Of a stretch of DNA of 64,000 nucleotides, positions 35,417 to 42,622 are shown piece by piece; the stretch's first letter is position 1, and every line of letters begins with the position of its first letter. The notes below the pieces were generated by a model. The model saw only the letters and a program-made list of their open reading frames with translations, was not told the DNA's origin and searched no databases. This stretch comes from Herbinix luporum (GTDB lineage Bacteria > Bacillota > Clostridia > Lachnospirales > Lachnospiraceae). Position numbers and translations under genes: made by a program. The stretch covers positions 2,101,379-2,165,378 of the forward strand of contig NZ_LN879430.1 in the NCBI RefSeq assembly GCF_900070325.1, written 5' to 3'.

Positions 35417-35489
35417 AGCTGTTGGGCGGACTTGAACCGCTGACCTCCTCATTACCAATGAGGTGCTCTACCATCTGAGCTACAACAGC
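35417..35489 (-). tRNA. tRNA-Thr (anticodon GGT)
   Basis: Minus-strand cloverleaf: acceptor GCTGTTG/CAACAGC, D stem GCTC/GAGC, anticodon stem CCTCA/TGAGG with loop TTGGTAA, T stem GCGGG-type with TTCAAGT loop, discriminator T, no encoded CCA. The 5' end is only 3 bases after the sigH stop codon, so it is probably processed from the sigH transcript. Confidence 0.94.
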
Positions 35490-35492
35490 AAC

Positions 35493-36143
35493 TTATACTT
35501 TTTGTTTTTCTTCAATATCCTTAAGCACTTGGTTTAGCTTAGTCTTAATTCTTGTTAAGGCATTGTCTATGGTCTTTGGTTCTTTACCAAGTACCTCTGC
35601 AATCTGGACATACTTTAAATCCTGCATGTACAAACTAAGCACTTTCTTCTCCAAGTCGCTCAGGCGTCTTACAAGTTCATATTCTATCATACTGGTATTC
35701 TCTTTGTCAATAACTAATTCTTCAGGATTTGAACTATTTTTTTGGTGTATTATGTCTACTAGGGTCTCTTTTTCCAATCCTTCCCCATTATCTCCTGAAA
35801 GCGGTGTATATATGGATATATATGTATTTAAGGGGATATTCTTCTTTCTATTGGAGACCTTTATTGCACTATAGATTTGCCTTGATATACATAAATCAGC
35901 AAAGTTAAAGAAAGAGCTTTGCCTATCCTTATTATAATCACGAATAGCCTTATAAAGCCCAATCATTCCCTCCTGAATTAGATCATCTTTATCACCACCG
36001 ATTAAAAATAAAGCTTTTGCTTTATTCCTAACCAGGTACTTATATTTTTCAAAAAGATAATCCATAGCAGAACCATCCCCTGCCTGTATCAGACTAACAA
36101 TTTCTTCATCGGGCATGGCATTGTATTTACTATTAGTCATCAT
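35493..36143 (-). CDS. sigH: RNA polymerase sigma-H factor (sporulation initiation)
   Basis: This 216-aa sigma-70 family protein of SigH type has region 2 (ADxLFEKYKYLVRNKA; DDLIQEGMIGLYKAIRDYN), which binds core and the -10 element, and region 4 near the C-terminus (DLKYVQIAEVLGKEPKTIDNALTRIKTKL), which binds the -35 element. It directs the transition to sporulation. The ATG-ATG start follows AAGGAGTTGAG. Gene order rlmB-sigH is the conserved clostridial arrangement. Confidence 0.93.
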   Translation of the reverse strand: MMTNSKYNAMPDEEIVSLIQAGDGSAMDYLFEKYKYLVRNKAKALFLIGGDKDDLIQEGMIGLYKAIRDYNKDRQSSFFNFADLCISRQIYSAIKVSNRKKNIPLNTYISIYTPLSGDNGEGLEKETLVDIIHQKNSSNPEELVIDKENTSMIEYELVRRLSDLEKKVLSLYMQDLKYVQIAEVLGKEPKTIDNALTRIKTKLNQVLKDIEEKQKV

Positions 36144-36176
36144 CTACTCAACTCCTTATTGCCCTGTAAACATTTA

Positions 36177-36917
36177 TCAACAAATTCTTTGCCTAACGAT
36201 TTCATAGGCCAGTATTCCTGCTGCTACGGATGCGTTTAATGAATCTACTTTACCGAACATAGGAACCTTAGCAATAAAATCACATTTTTCCTTTATAAGC
36301 CGTCCTACTCCTTCACCCTCACTACCTATAACTAATCCAATAGGGCCTTTTAGGTCTAGATTATACATCAATTCTCCGTCCATATCTGCACATACAAACC
36401 AAATACCTTTTTTCTTTAATTCCTCTATTGTAACAGATAAATTAGTCACCTTTGCAACCGGAAGATAATTAATGGCTCCGGCTGAGGTTTTTGCCACTGT
36501 GGCAGTAAGTCCAACAGCCCTGCGTTTTGGAATTATTATTCCATGGGCTCCAGCTTGATGAGCAGTACGGATAATAGCTCCAAGATTATGAGGGTCCTCA
36601 ATGCTGTCTAGTAGCAATATAAAGGGAGCCTCTCCTTTCTTGTTTGCAGCCTCTAATATATCATCTACTTCGGCATATTCATATGCTGCAACATAAGCTA
36701 TAACCCCTTGATGTTTTCCTGTTTGAGACATTTGATTTAGTCTTTCTTTGGTCACATAGCTTATTATAACATCCATTTTCTTTGCCTTACTGACAATAGT
36801 TCTGATAGGACCATCCTGACTGTCGTTAAGTACAAATAAGCGGTCGATAGGTCTGCCTGCTCTTAATGCTTCTAAAACTGCATTTCTTCCCTCTATTGTA
36901 AACTCTTCGTATCTCAT
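36177..36917 (-). CDS. rlmB: 23S rRNA (guanosine-2'-O-)-methyltransferase RlmB
   Basis: This 246-aa SpoU/TrmH-family enzyme has an N-terminal substrate-binding domain (EGRNAVLEALRAGRPIDRLFV) and a C-terminal knotted SPOUT domain. Motif 1 is LDSIEDPHNLGAIIRTAHQAGAHG, motif 2 GLVIGSEGEGVGRLI, and motif 3 SLNASVAAGILAYE. It methylates G2251 of 23S rRNA in E. coli; the exact site here is inferred. The ribosome site is weak and distant (AGGAAAGG, 13 bases). It lies 33 bases upstream of sigH, in the same operon. Confidence 0.92.
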   Translation of the reverse strand: MRYEEFTIEGRNAVLEALRAGRPIDRLFVLNDSQDGPIRTIVSKAKKMDVIISYVTKERLNQMSQTGKHQGVIAYVAAYEYAEVDDILEAANKKGEAPFILLLDSIEDPHNLGAIIRTAHQAGAHGIIIPKRRAVGLTATVAKTSAGAINYLPVAKVTNLSVTIEELKKKGIWFVCADMDGELMYNLDLKGPIGLVIGSEGEGVGRLIKEKCDFIAKVPMFGKVDSLNASVAAGILAYEIVRQRIC

Positions 36918-37017
36918 CTTTTTACCATGCCTTTCCTAGATGTTTCTGATTTTTATATTTTATTATACCAATTTATTATTATAGCTAGATAAAATACTAA
37001 CCATATGAAAATGAAGT

Positions 37018-37896
37018 CTAATCATCAGTTCTTATACTATCCATGTACTCTTTTAAAGCTTCTTGCCAATCCTTCATATAATAACTATGACACTCTCTTA
37101 GCTTTTTATTATCAAGTACAGAATACATAGGACGTTTTGCCGGAGTAGGATATTCTTCGGTAGATATAGCTTCCACCTCAATATTTAAACCGGCCATTTC
37201 AAATATTTTTTGTGCAAACTCATACCAGCTGGCCTTACCCTCACAGGTGGCATGGTATTTACCATAACTGTCTGTTTCCATTAAAAATATAATAGCTCTG
37301 GCTAGCTCCAGTGCACTGGTTGGAGTTCCTATCTGATCGGACACCACCCGGATTTTTTTACCTTCCTTAGCTAATCTTAGCATGGTTTTTACGAAATTCT
37401 TGCCCTCTCCATATAACCAAGCTGTATGGAGTACAAAAGCCTTGGGGCAATACTCCATAACAAAATTATCTCCTGCCAGCTTAGTATGGCCATATATATT
37501 TATTGGATTTGCTTTGGTTTCTTCTGTATAAGGTGATTTAGCTTGTCCGTCATATATATAATCGGTTGAAACATGAATAAGCTTTGCATCAACTTTTGCG
37601 GCTGCTTTAGCAAGATATTTAGGTCCTAGGGCGTTTATTTTATAGGCCATTTCCTGCTGACTCTCACATAAATCCACTGCAGTCATAGCAGCACAATTAA
37701 TAATAATATCTGGTCTTATACCTATAATTTCAGCTTCTACTGCGGCTTCATCTGTTATATCTAATTTTCTAACAATACCATCTTCACTAGGCTGATAATC
37801 CGTAAGATACAATTGATAGTCTTTATTATCCTTTAAAAGATTGTATAGGGCATGTCCCAATTGCCCCAGTCCACCTGTAATAAAAATCCCTTTCAT
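37018..37896 (-). CDS. rfbD: dTDP-4-dehydrorhamnose reductase
   Basis: This 292-aa short-chain dehydrogenase completes dTDP-L-rhamnose synthesis using NAD(P)H. It has the Rossmann motif FITGGLGQLGHAL (residues 4-16), the RmlD motif DIIINCAAMTAVDLCE, the active-site HVSTDYIYDG and YGHTKLAGD (catalytic Tyr-x3-Lys), and the C-terminal PMYSVLDNKKLRE motif. The rest of the rhamnose pathway (rmlA, B, C) is not adjacent. The ATG follows AAGGAGAG. Confidence 0.93.
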   Translation of the reverse strand: MKGIFITGGLGQLGHALYNLLKDNKDYQLYLTDYQPSEDGIVRKLDITDEAAVEAEIIGIRPDIIINCAAMTAVDLCESQQEMAYKINALGPKYLAKAAAKVDAKLIHVSTDYIYDGQAKSPYTEETKANPINIYGHTKLAGDNFVMEYCPKAFVLHTAWLYGEGKNFVKTMLRLAKEGKKIRVVSDQIGTPTSALELARAIIFLMETDSYGKYHATCEGKASWYEFAQKIFEMAGLNIEVEAISTEEYPTPAKRPMYSVLDNKKLRECHSYYMKDWQEALKEYMDSIRTDD

Positions 37897-37984
37897 ATTC
37901 TCTCCTTAGTATTTCCCAATAATAAATATAGTATAAACAATCCAATATCAAAATACAATGCGAATATATCTCAAAATTATATTA

Positions 37985-38004
37985 GGGGGCATTAACTGCC
38001 CCCC
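37985..38004. terminator. GC-rich terminator-like hairpin
   Basis: GGGGGCA (37985-37991) pairs with TGCCCCC (37997-38003) around TTAAC. It lies between the TIGR04086 stop and rfbD; T residues after it are few on the minus strand. Confidence 0.5.
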
Positions 38005-38031
38005 TTTACATACATAAATATAAAGTTTATT

Positions 38032-38406
38032 TCAGCTAATCATTCCACCCAACATACCACTTAGGCTAGTAATAATAAATACTGTAAATAAATTTCCCAG
38101 GGGAAGAACACTTCCATGGTTCATCATTAAGGATATCAGCATTAAAATCACAAAGTAAAATATACCTACAATTAAGCCCCACAGAAACTTTCTTTGTTCT
38201 GTTTTTTTTCCGATAAAAAAGCCCCCGATAAATGTAGAAATAATATAGGACAAATTAATTACGCCACTGATAACAGTTGAGGAAATATCTAGCTTTAACA
38301 TAAGAAATGAAAGAATCAGCAATAATAAAGCAGTAATAATATATGAAAATACCAAAGCTTCCAATATATAGATAATTGCTGAGTTTTGTGATTGTGCCTT
38401 GCTCAT
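38032..38406 (-). CDS. TIGR04086 family membrane protein
   Basis: This 124-aa protein has four predicted membrane helices: ILEALVFSYIITALLLLILSFLML, VISGVINLSYIISTFIGGFFIG, FLWGLIVGIFYFVILMLISLMM, and LFTVFIITSLSGMLGGMI. It matches the pattern of the TIGR04086 family of sporulating Firmicutes, function unknown. The frame is open to 38466, but the ATG at 38406 follows AAGAGGTGTATT and is preferred. Confidence 0.8.
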   Translation of the reverse strand: MSKAQSQNSAIIYILEALVFSYIITALLLLILSFLMLKLDISSTVISGVINLSYIISTFIGGFFIGKKTEQRKFLWGLIVGIFYFVILMLISLMMNHGSVLPLGNLFTVFIITSLSGMLGGMIS

Positions 38407-38485
38407 AATACACCTCTTAATCGGACCTATACTAGAATATATTAAGCTATAAGGGAATTTATTCATTTAATATTGACAAACTTAC

Positions 38486-39910
38486 TTATTTCTTTTTTAG
38501 TCCATCTACCGAGTAATTACAAGCTGCATTCCATAAAAGCCATTCCTTATATCCTGCACCATATACGCCGCCAATTTGTTCCCTAAGTTCCAATCCTCCA
38601 TATTCCTGATAATTCTTAATCCAAGTAGCTGTAAAATCTTGAAGCCAAGGCCTAACAATTGCTTTATGTTCCCCTTCCGGAATTTGATCTAATTTTTCCT
38701 TAGAAGCAGTTAGGACCTTTCGTACTATTTTAAAAGGCTCTAAATCAGGGTGATCCACTCCATAGTTACCTTCACCAAAGTGGGAAGGATAAATCATGGG
38801 ACAAATATAATCTAAATACTTAGCCATTTCCACATAATTTTGCCCTACAAGCCCCGCATCAATACTACTGCTTATAATAGTTCCATATACATCTGCCGAG
38901 ACAAATACTCCTAAGGGCTTCAATTTTTCATAAGCATATTTGGTAAATTCAATAATTATATCTTCTTTTGTTTTCTCCCTGGCCAAAGGTCCAAAATCTA
39001 CATTTGACATACCTTTACCGGTTGAAAAGCGGATATAGTCAAATTGAATTTCCTTAAAACCTATTTCTGCTGCCTTGCTAGAAACTTCTATCAGGTAGTC
39101 CCATACTTCTTTCTCATAAGGATTAACCCAACACTCACCATTATTGTCCCTATATAAGGAACCATCTTTATTCTTTATAGCCAACTCATGTTTTTGTTCT
39201 GCTAAATAAGGATCTTTAAATGCTACAATCCTGGCAATTGGATAAATATCTTTTTCTTCTAATATTGCCATCAATTCTTCTATATCGGAAATCGTATTGG
39301 TTGTTGCACCAATCTCCAAAGCCTTAGGGCTGTCCATCATATAAGTAATCCTGCCATTATCATCTTTTATATCTATTACCATGGCGTTAATTTCAGTAGT
39401 ATCGGCTATTTCAAACAACTTTTCTCTCTTGTCCATAATAGCTCTAGACGTTACATAAATTCCTTTTACCCTAACAGGTTCCCTGTTATCAACTTCCTGT
39501 AAGGTTTTATCATCTTTTGATTCATCTACTACTTTATTTTTTGAATCTTTACTATTTACGGGGATTGTTTCTATTTCCTCCGTTGAAGTTTCTGAGGAAT
39601 TTTCAAAAGAATCTTTAGAATCAGTATCCTTATTAGAATCCGGTAAAACATTTGTATCTTCTTTATTAGACAAATTTTCGACTTCTATATTATCTTGATT
39701 AATATTTTTTCCCATATTAAATTCATTTTTATTACGGTTTTTTTGCTCATCCATCTTTAAGCGAACCCCATAATAAGAAGCAAATCCTATACATGCTGAA
39801 AAGATAAGAAGTAAAATAACCTTTATAAAAGTATTTCCCCTTCTTTTTCTCCGATTCCTATATGACTTTTCATAATCTATATACATATCAAACCTATTTT
39901 TTCTTCCCAT
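38486..39910 (-). CDS. Membrane-anchored putative glycoside hydrolase (DUF4015)
   Basis: This 474-aa protein has a basic N-terminus, one membrane segment (about residues 27-50), and an acidic Ser/Asn/Asp-rich stalk (about 55-145). A (beta/alpha)8-like domain starts with VKGIYVTSRAIMDKREKLFEIADTT. Segments MVIDIKDDNGRITYMMDSP, GFKEIQFDYIRFSTG and YGTIISSSIDAGLVGQ are typical of DUF4015 glycosidase-like proteins, and candidate acids are in DIKDD and FDYIRF. The substrate is unknown; it is likely a surface polysaccharide. Confidence 0.85.
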   Translation of the reverse strand: MGRKNRFDMYIDYEKSYRNRRKRRGNTFIKVILLLIFSACIGFASYYGVRLKMDEQKNRNKNEFNMGKNINQDNIEVENLSNKEDTNVLPDSNKDTDSKDSFENSSETSTEEIETIPVNSKDSKNKVVDESKDDKTLQEVDNREPVRVKGIYVTSRAIMDKREKLFEIADTTEINAMVIDIKDDNGRITYMMDSPKALEIGATTNTISDIEELMAILEEKDIYPIARIVAFKDPYLAEQKHELAIKNKDGSLYRDNNGECWVNPYEKEVWDYLIEVSSKAAEIGFKEIQFDYIRFSTGKGMSNVDFGPLAREKTKEDIIIEFTKYAYEKLKPLGVFVSADVYGTIISSSIDAGLVGQNYVEMAKYLDYICPMIYPSHFGEGNYGVDHPDLEPFKIVRKVLTASKEKLDQIPEGEHKAIVRPWLQDFTATWIKNYQEYGGLELREQIGGVYGAGYKEWLLWNAACNYSVDGLKKK

Positions 39911-40063
39911 TTATAACACTCCATATTTTCATCTTATTTCTAGTTATTTAGTATTTCTTTTTGACCATTACTAATTCTATGTATATTATTATTAATTTCC
40001 ATAATATTATGATAAAGATTCAAATTAACTAAGTCAATATAAAACCTTTGTTAGCTTTTAATA

Positions 40064-40093
40064 TTGACAATGATTTTTTAATCATTATATAAT
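40064..40093 (+). promoter_or_regulatory. Promoter of the XRE regulator with an internal palindrome
   Basis: TTGACA (40064-40069), an 18-bp spacer and TATAAT (40088-40093). The spacer contains AATGATT-TTTT-AATCATT, a perfect inverted repeat and a good candidate for an autoregulatory operator of the downstream HTH protein. Confidence 0.7.
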
Positions 40094-40129
40094 AAATCGA
40101 TAGCAATAAACTTACATTTGGAGGCATTA

Positions 40130-40465
40130 ATGAAGTTCAATACACGCTTAAGGCAGCTTAGATTGAACAACAAGATGACACAAAGCGAATTAGCTGATAT
40201 ATTAGGACTTAAACCAACAGCCATATCCAACTATGAGTCTAGTAGAAATGAACCATCCTTTGAAAAACTTATTATATTAGCAAAAATTTTTGATGTCTCT
40301 TGTGACTATCTATTAGGAATATCAGACTCATATATATCAAACAGTGGAAAGTTCTTAGATAAGGATATTGAGGATTTTTTAGAAATGTATCAGCAATTAG
40401 ATCAAGAAAATATTAAGGAACTAAAAAATTATCTCCAATACCTCTTATACAAACAGAAACATTAG
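40130..40465 (+). CDS. XRE-family transcriptional regulator
   Basis: This 111-aa protein has an HTH_3 domain (RLRQLRLNNKMTQSELADILGLKPTAISNYESSRNEPSFEKLIILAKIF, about residues 5-53), the CDYLLGISD motif that follows HTH_3 domains, and a helical C-terminal tail (about 70-111) for dimerisation. The ATG at 40130 lies five bases after GGAGG; the TTG at 40118 overlaps that site and is rejected. Targets are unknown, though its own promoter carries a palindrome. Confidence 0.9.
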   Translation: MKFNTRLRQLRLNNKMTQSELADILGLKPTAISNYESSRNEPSFEKLIILAKIFDVSCDYLLGISDSYISNSGKFLDKDIEDFLEMYQQLDQENIKELKNYLQYLLYKQKH

Positions 40466-40500
40466 AAATTTCAAATTACATTTTATTATATTTTCCAACT

Positions 40501-40537
40501 AAAAAAGGATAGGCATTTCAAAGTGCTTATCCTTTTA
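40501..40537. terminator. Bidirectional terminator
   Basis: AAAGGATAGGCA and TGCTTATCCTTT arms with T runs on both strands, between the converging XRE and SEC-C genes. Confidence 0.8.
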
Positions 40538-40556
40538 TATATTGCTCTTGCTACCA

Positions 40557-41063
40557 TTATGCGTTTAATCCACAGCATTTTTTATATTTCTTACCGCTTC
40601 CGCATGGACATGGCTCATTTCTACCTATTTTCTTACCCTTAACAATAGTTTTGGAATTCTTTTGCTCTTTATATAATTCTTTTCTACGGTCTTTTGTAAG
40701 CAAGGGTTCCCATTCCTCAAGATTATATAACCAATCTGCTTCTGCAGCTACCATATTATAATAAAGCTTCTCTTTATCATAAGCAAGACTTACCACTGTA
40801 TCCTTATCCATTTCTTCTATGGGATTAGGAGTTATAAGACTATCATTTATACCGTCTAAGAAGCCTACAAAATATTTTAGCTCAGTATCAAATTCTTTGG
40901 CCAGTTCTTCAACGCTTCCTTCCCATACTTTATCGGGATTGGCAAGTAGCTTCTGATAAATCTCCTTCTCAATATTAAAGTACTTTGCCCAAAACATCTG
41001 GCCTGACCTGGTATTCATATCATAGGCATAGGCAAAATCTCTCCACTCTTTAAGTAGTCCCAT
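40557..41063 (-). CDS. SEC-C motif protein of unknown function
   Basis: This 168-aa protein has a helical N-terminal region (about residues 1-140) and a C-terminal SEC-C zinc motif [19 protein letters not shown], as at the end of SecA. Such stand-alone proteins occur widely in Clostridia with undefined roles. Of two ATGs, 41072 directly abuts GGAAGG, so 41063, nine bases after it, is preferred. Confidence 0.8.
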   Translation of the reverse strand: MGLLKEWRDFAYAYDMNTRSGQMFWAKYFNIEKEIYQKLLANPDKVWEGSVEELAKEFDTELKYFVGFLDGINDSLITPNPIEEMDKDTVVSLAYDKEKLYYNMVAAEADWLYNLEEWEPLLTKDRRKELYKEQKNSKTIVKGKKIGRNEPCPCGSGKKYKKCCGLNA

Positions 41064-41207
41064 ACTTTTCATCCTTCCATTGTTCTGTATTTTATAGTCT
41101 GTAATTATAACATATTGCCTATGTATTTTCCATCAAGATTTTTTTACTAAATTAAATAAATTATGTATAAATTAAGTAAAAATGTATCATAATAGTAATA
41201 TCCTAAT

Positions 41208-41355
41208 ACAGAACATGTCTGTAAGGATAAAATGCGTATGCTCTTTCATAATTGGACTCCCCCTCCAATTATGAGCACTAAAGAAAAACTAAATACTTAT
41301 CCTCCCCTTTTTAATGGAAGACCTGTCACAACAAAGTGGCAGGTCTTTCATTTTA
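41208..41355 (+). ncRNA. Candidate C-rich small RNA
   Basis: No convincing gene lies between 41064 and 41358. A plus-strand transcript is suggested by TTAAGT (41172-41177)-18-TAATAT (41196-41201) and a terminator at 41318-41348 (AGACCTGTCAC/GTGGCAGGTCT, then TTTCATTTT). In between, an 11-bp hairpin TCATAATTGGA/TCCAATTATGA (41246-41274) displays the loop CTCCCCC, and a second unpaired CCTCCCC lies at 41301-41307. C-rich loops complementary to Shine-Dalgarno sequences are typical of trans-acting sRNAs in Firmicutes. The promoter is weak, so expression is inferred. Confidence 0.45.
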
Positions 41356-41358
41356 TAA

Positions 41359-41739
41359 TTATTTCGTCAACTGAAGCACATTTTTCCAGTCTGATGTATA
41401 TCCCATTGTATTTAAAACTTTTTGAATAGATATAACCTTTAATTGACGTGATAATTTCTTTATAGCTGAATCAAACAAATATTTAAGATGAATAATTCGT
41501 ATTTCCCTGTCGAAAGTATATAAAGCATATATCTCATCTAATAACGTATTATCTAAGTATTCTTCTTCAGTAGTCGCAGTAGCTCTATTCTTTAGAAAAA
41601 GATCCTTATATCCATTAATAACATTATAATAGTTCTCCTTTTCTAATATTCTAATAGCCTTAGATCCATCTTTTACCTGCAAATTTCTTTTTCGCAAAAT
41701 ACGTACTAGCTGACGATATGTTTTATATACTTTACTCAT
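41359..41739 (-). pseudogene. Abi_2 (AbiD/AbiF-like) abortive-infection protein, shortened remnant
   Basis: This 126-aa frame begins with a typical Abi_2 N-terminus: YKTYRQLVRILRKRNLQVKD, AIRILEKENYYNVINGYKDLFL and LYTFDREIRIIHLKYLF. Abi_2 proteins are about 300 aa; here the sequence passes into a short tail (ISIQKVLNTMGYTSDWKNVLQ) that resembles the extreme C-terminus of such proteins. The middle, including the RNxxxH HEPN RNase motif, is absent, suggesting an in-frame internal deletion. The ATG at 41739 follows AGAGGCG. It keeps its own promoter and 5' hairpin. Confidence 0.65.
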
Positions 41740-41756
41740 AAATCGCCTCTCCCTAT

Positions 41757-41809
41757 AAAAAACCCCCGGGCCCGAAGGACACCGGAGGACAAACTGGCAA
41801 ATATTTTGC
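41757..41809 (-). ncRNA. Short GC-rich hairpin leader ahead of the Abi remnant (abiF-RNA-like position)
   Basis: The predicted transcript starts near 41809, folds CCTCCGG/CCGGGGG plus GTCC/GGGC around TTC (41788-41763), meets TTTTTT, and then gives the Abi ribosome site. Structured RNAs directly upstream of abiF genes (abiF RNA motif) act in RNA-antitoxin-type systems. Position and shape fit, but I could not compare it with the published consensus. Confidence 0.5.
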
Positions 41810-41815
41810 ATACAT

Positions 41816-41844
41816 ATATTAACATTGTTTAATATAAATGTCAA
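41816..41844 (-). promoter_or_regulatory. Promoter of the Abi leader
   Basis: Minus-strand TTGACA (41844-41839), a 17-bp spacer and TAATAT (41821-41816), a strong sigma-A promoter placed 28 bases before the hairpin. Confidence 0.8.
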
Positions 41845-41890
41845 TAAAAAGCAAATACAAAATACAGCCTATATTATCATATGCTATTAG

Positions 41891-42292
41891 ATAAGATATA
41901 TTCCTTGGCCCAATATAGGAGATACTTACATAGAAATCAACATTTCTAAACAATATCTATGGTTTTATAAGGATGGGAAACTTCTTAGCCAAGGACCTGT
42001 AGTTACAGGAAATCCAAATAGAGGCAATGCTACAGTTCTTGGAGTCTACATGGTTAATTACAAGCAAAAGGAAGCAACCTTAAGGGGACCTGGATATGAA
42101 GCCAAGGTAAAATACTGGATGCCCTTTTTCGGCAATATAGGTTTACATGATGCCCCTTGGAGATCTAGTTTTGGAAGAGATATTTATTTAAGAAACGGAA
42201 CCCATGGATGTGTAAATGCCCCCCTATATTTGGCAAAGACTATTTTTGAGAATATCGATGAAGGAACTCCTGTTATCGTTTATAAAGAATAA
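41891..42292 (+). pseudogene. L,D-transpeptidase (YkuD) catalytic domain, 5'-truncated
   Basis: The frame is open from a stop at 41888 to 42292 (133 residues) with no start codon before 42050. It holds a whole YkuD domain: WPNIGDTYIEINISKQYLWF at the N-terminal edge, KDGKLLSQGPVVTGNPNRGN, GLHDAPW and the catalytic RNGTHGCVNAP (His and Cys intact). Full-length clostridial enzymes (about 450 aa) have a membrane anchor and PG_binding_4 domains before this, which are gone. Starting at 42050 would split the domain, so this is a remnant, next to the decayed Abi gene. Confidence 0.75.
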
Positions 42293-42526
42293 TTAATCCA
42301 TATCATTTGTATCTTAAATTTCACATATTTTATGAACTTTTACTTGTATATTTATAACATAAAGTATATAATATGGTTATTAAACTAATTTGTGTCGACG
42401 AATTTAATGTTTATTTAGATAAATAAACTAAAATCTATCCCTATAAAAGAAAAATCATCAGGTTAGGTTGTAATTATATATGATTATATAAGTTTTGTAA
42501 ATTTTTGATTGTTTTTATCATTTTAA

Positions 42527-42554
42527 TTGATTTTTTATAATCAAATGATATAAT
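42527..42554 (+). promoter_or_regulatory. Candidate promoter of the chemoreceptor gene
   Basis: TTGATT (42527-42532), a 16-bp spacer and TATAAT (42549-42554), 69 bases before the start. The -35 is also the arm of TTGATT-TTTTAT-AATCAA. The 330-base gap also has a palindrome GTTTATTT-AGAT-AAATAAAC near 42409-42428; nothing else was recognised. Confidence 0.5.
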
Positions 42555-42622
42555 TGGAATATATCAGCCAAAAATGACGTTAAAATGCATAAAACTAAAA
42601 AGACAATGGAGGAGATCACCTT

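Noticed and set aside
41232-41429. Plus-strand ORF of 65 codons
   Set aside because: It crosses the terminator hairpin and runs antisense into the Abi remnant, with no proper ribosome site; the RNA features are a better reading.
42050-42292. Calling the L,D-transpeptidase as an intact 80-aa gene from the ATG at 42050
   Set aside because: The ATG has no ribosome site, and the same frame upstream clearly encodes the first third of the YkuD domain.
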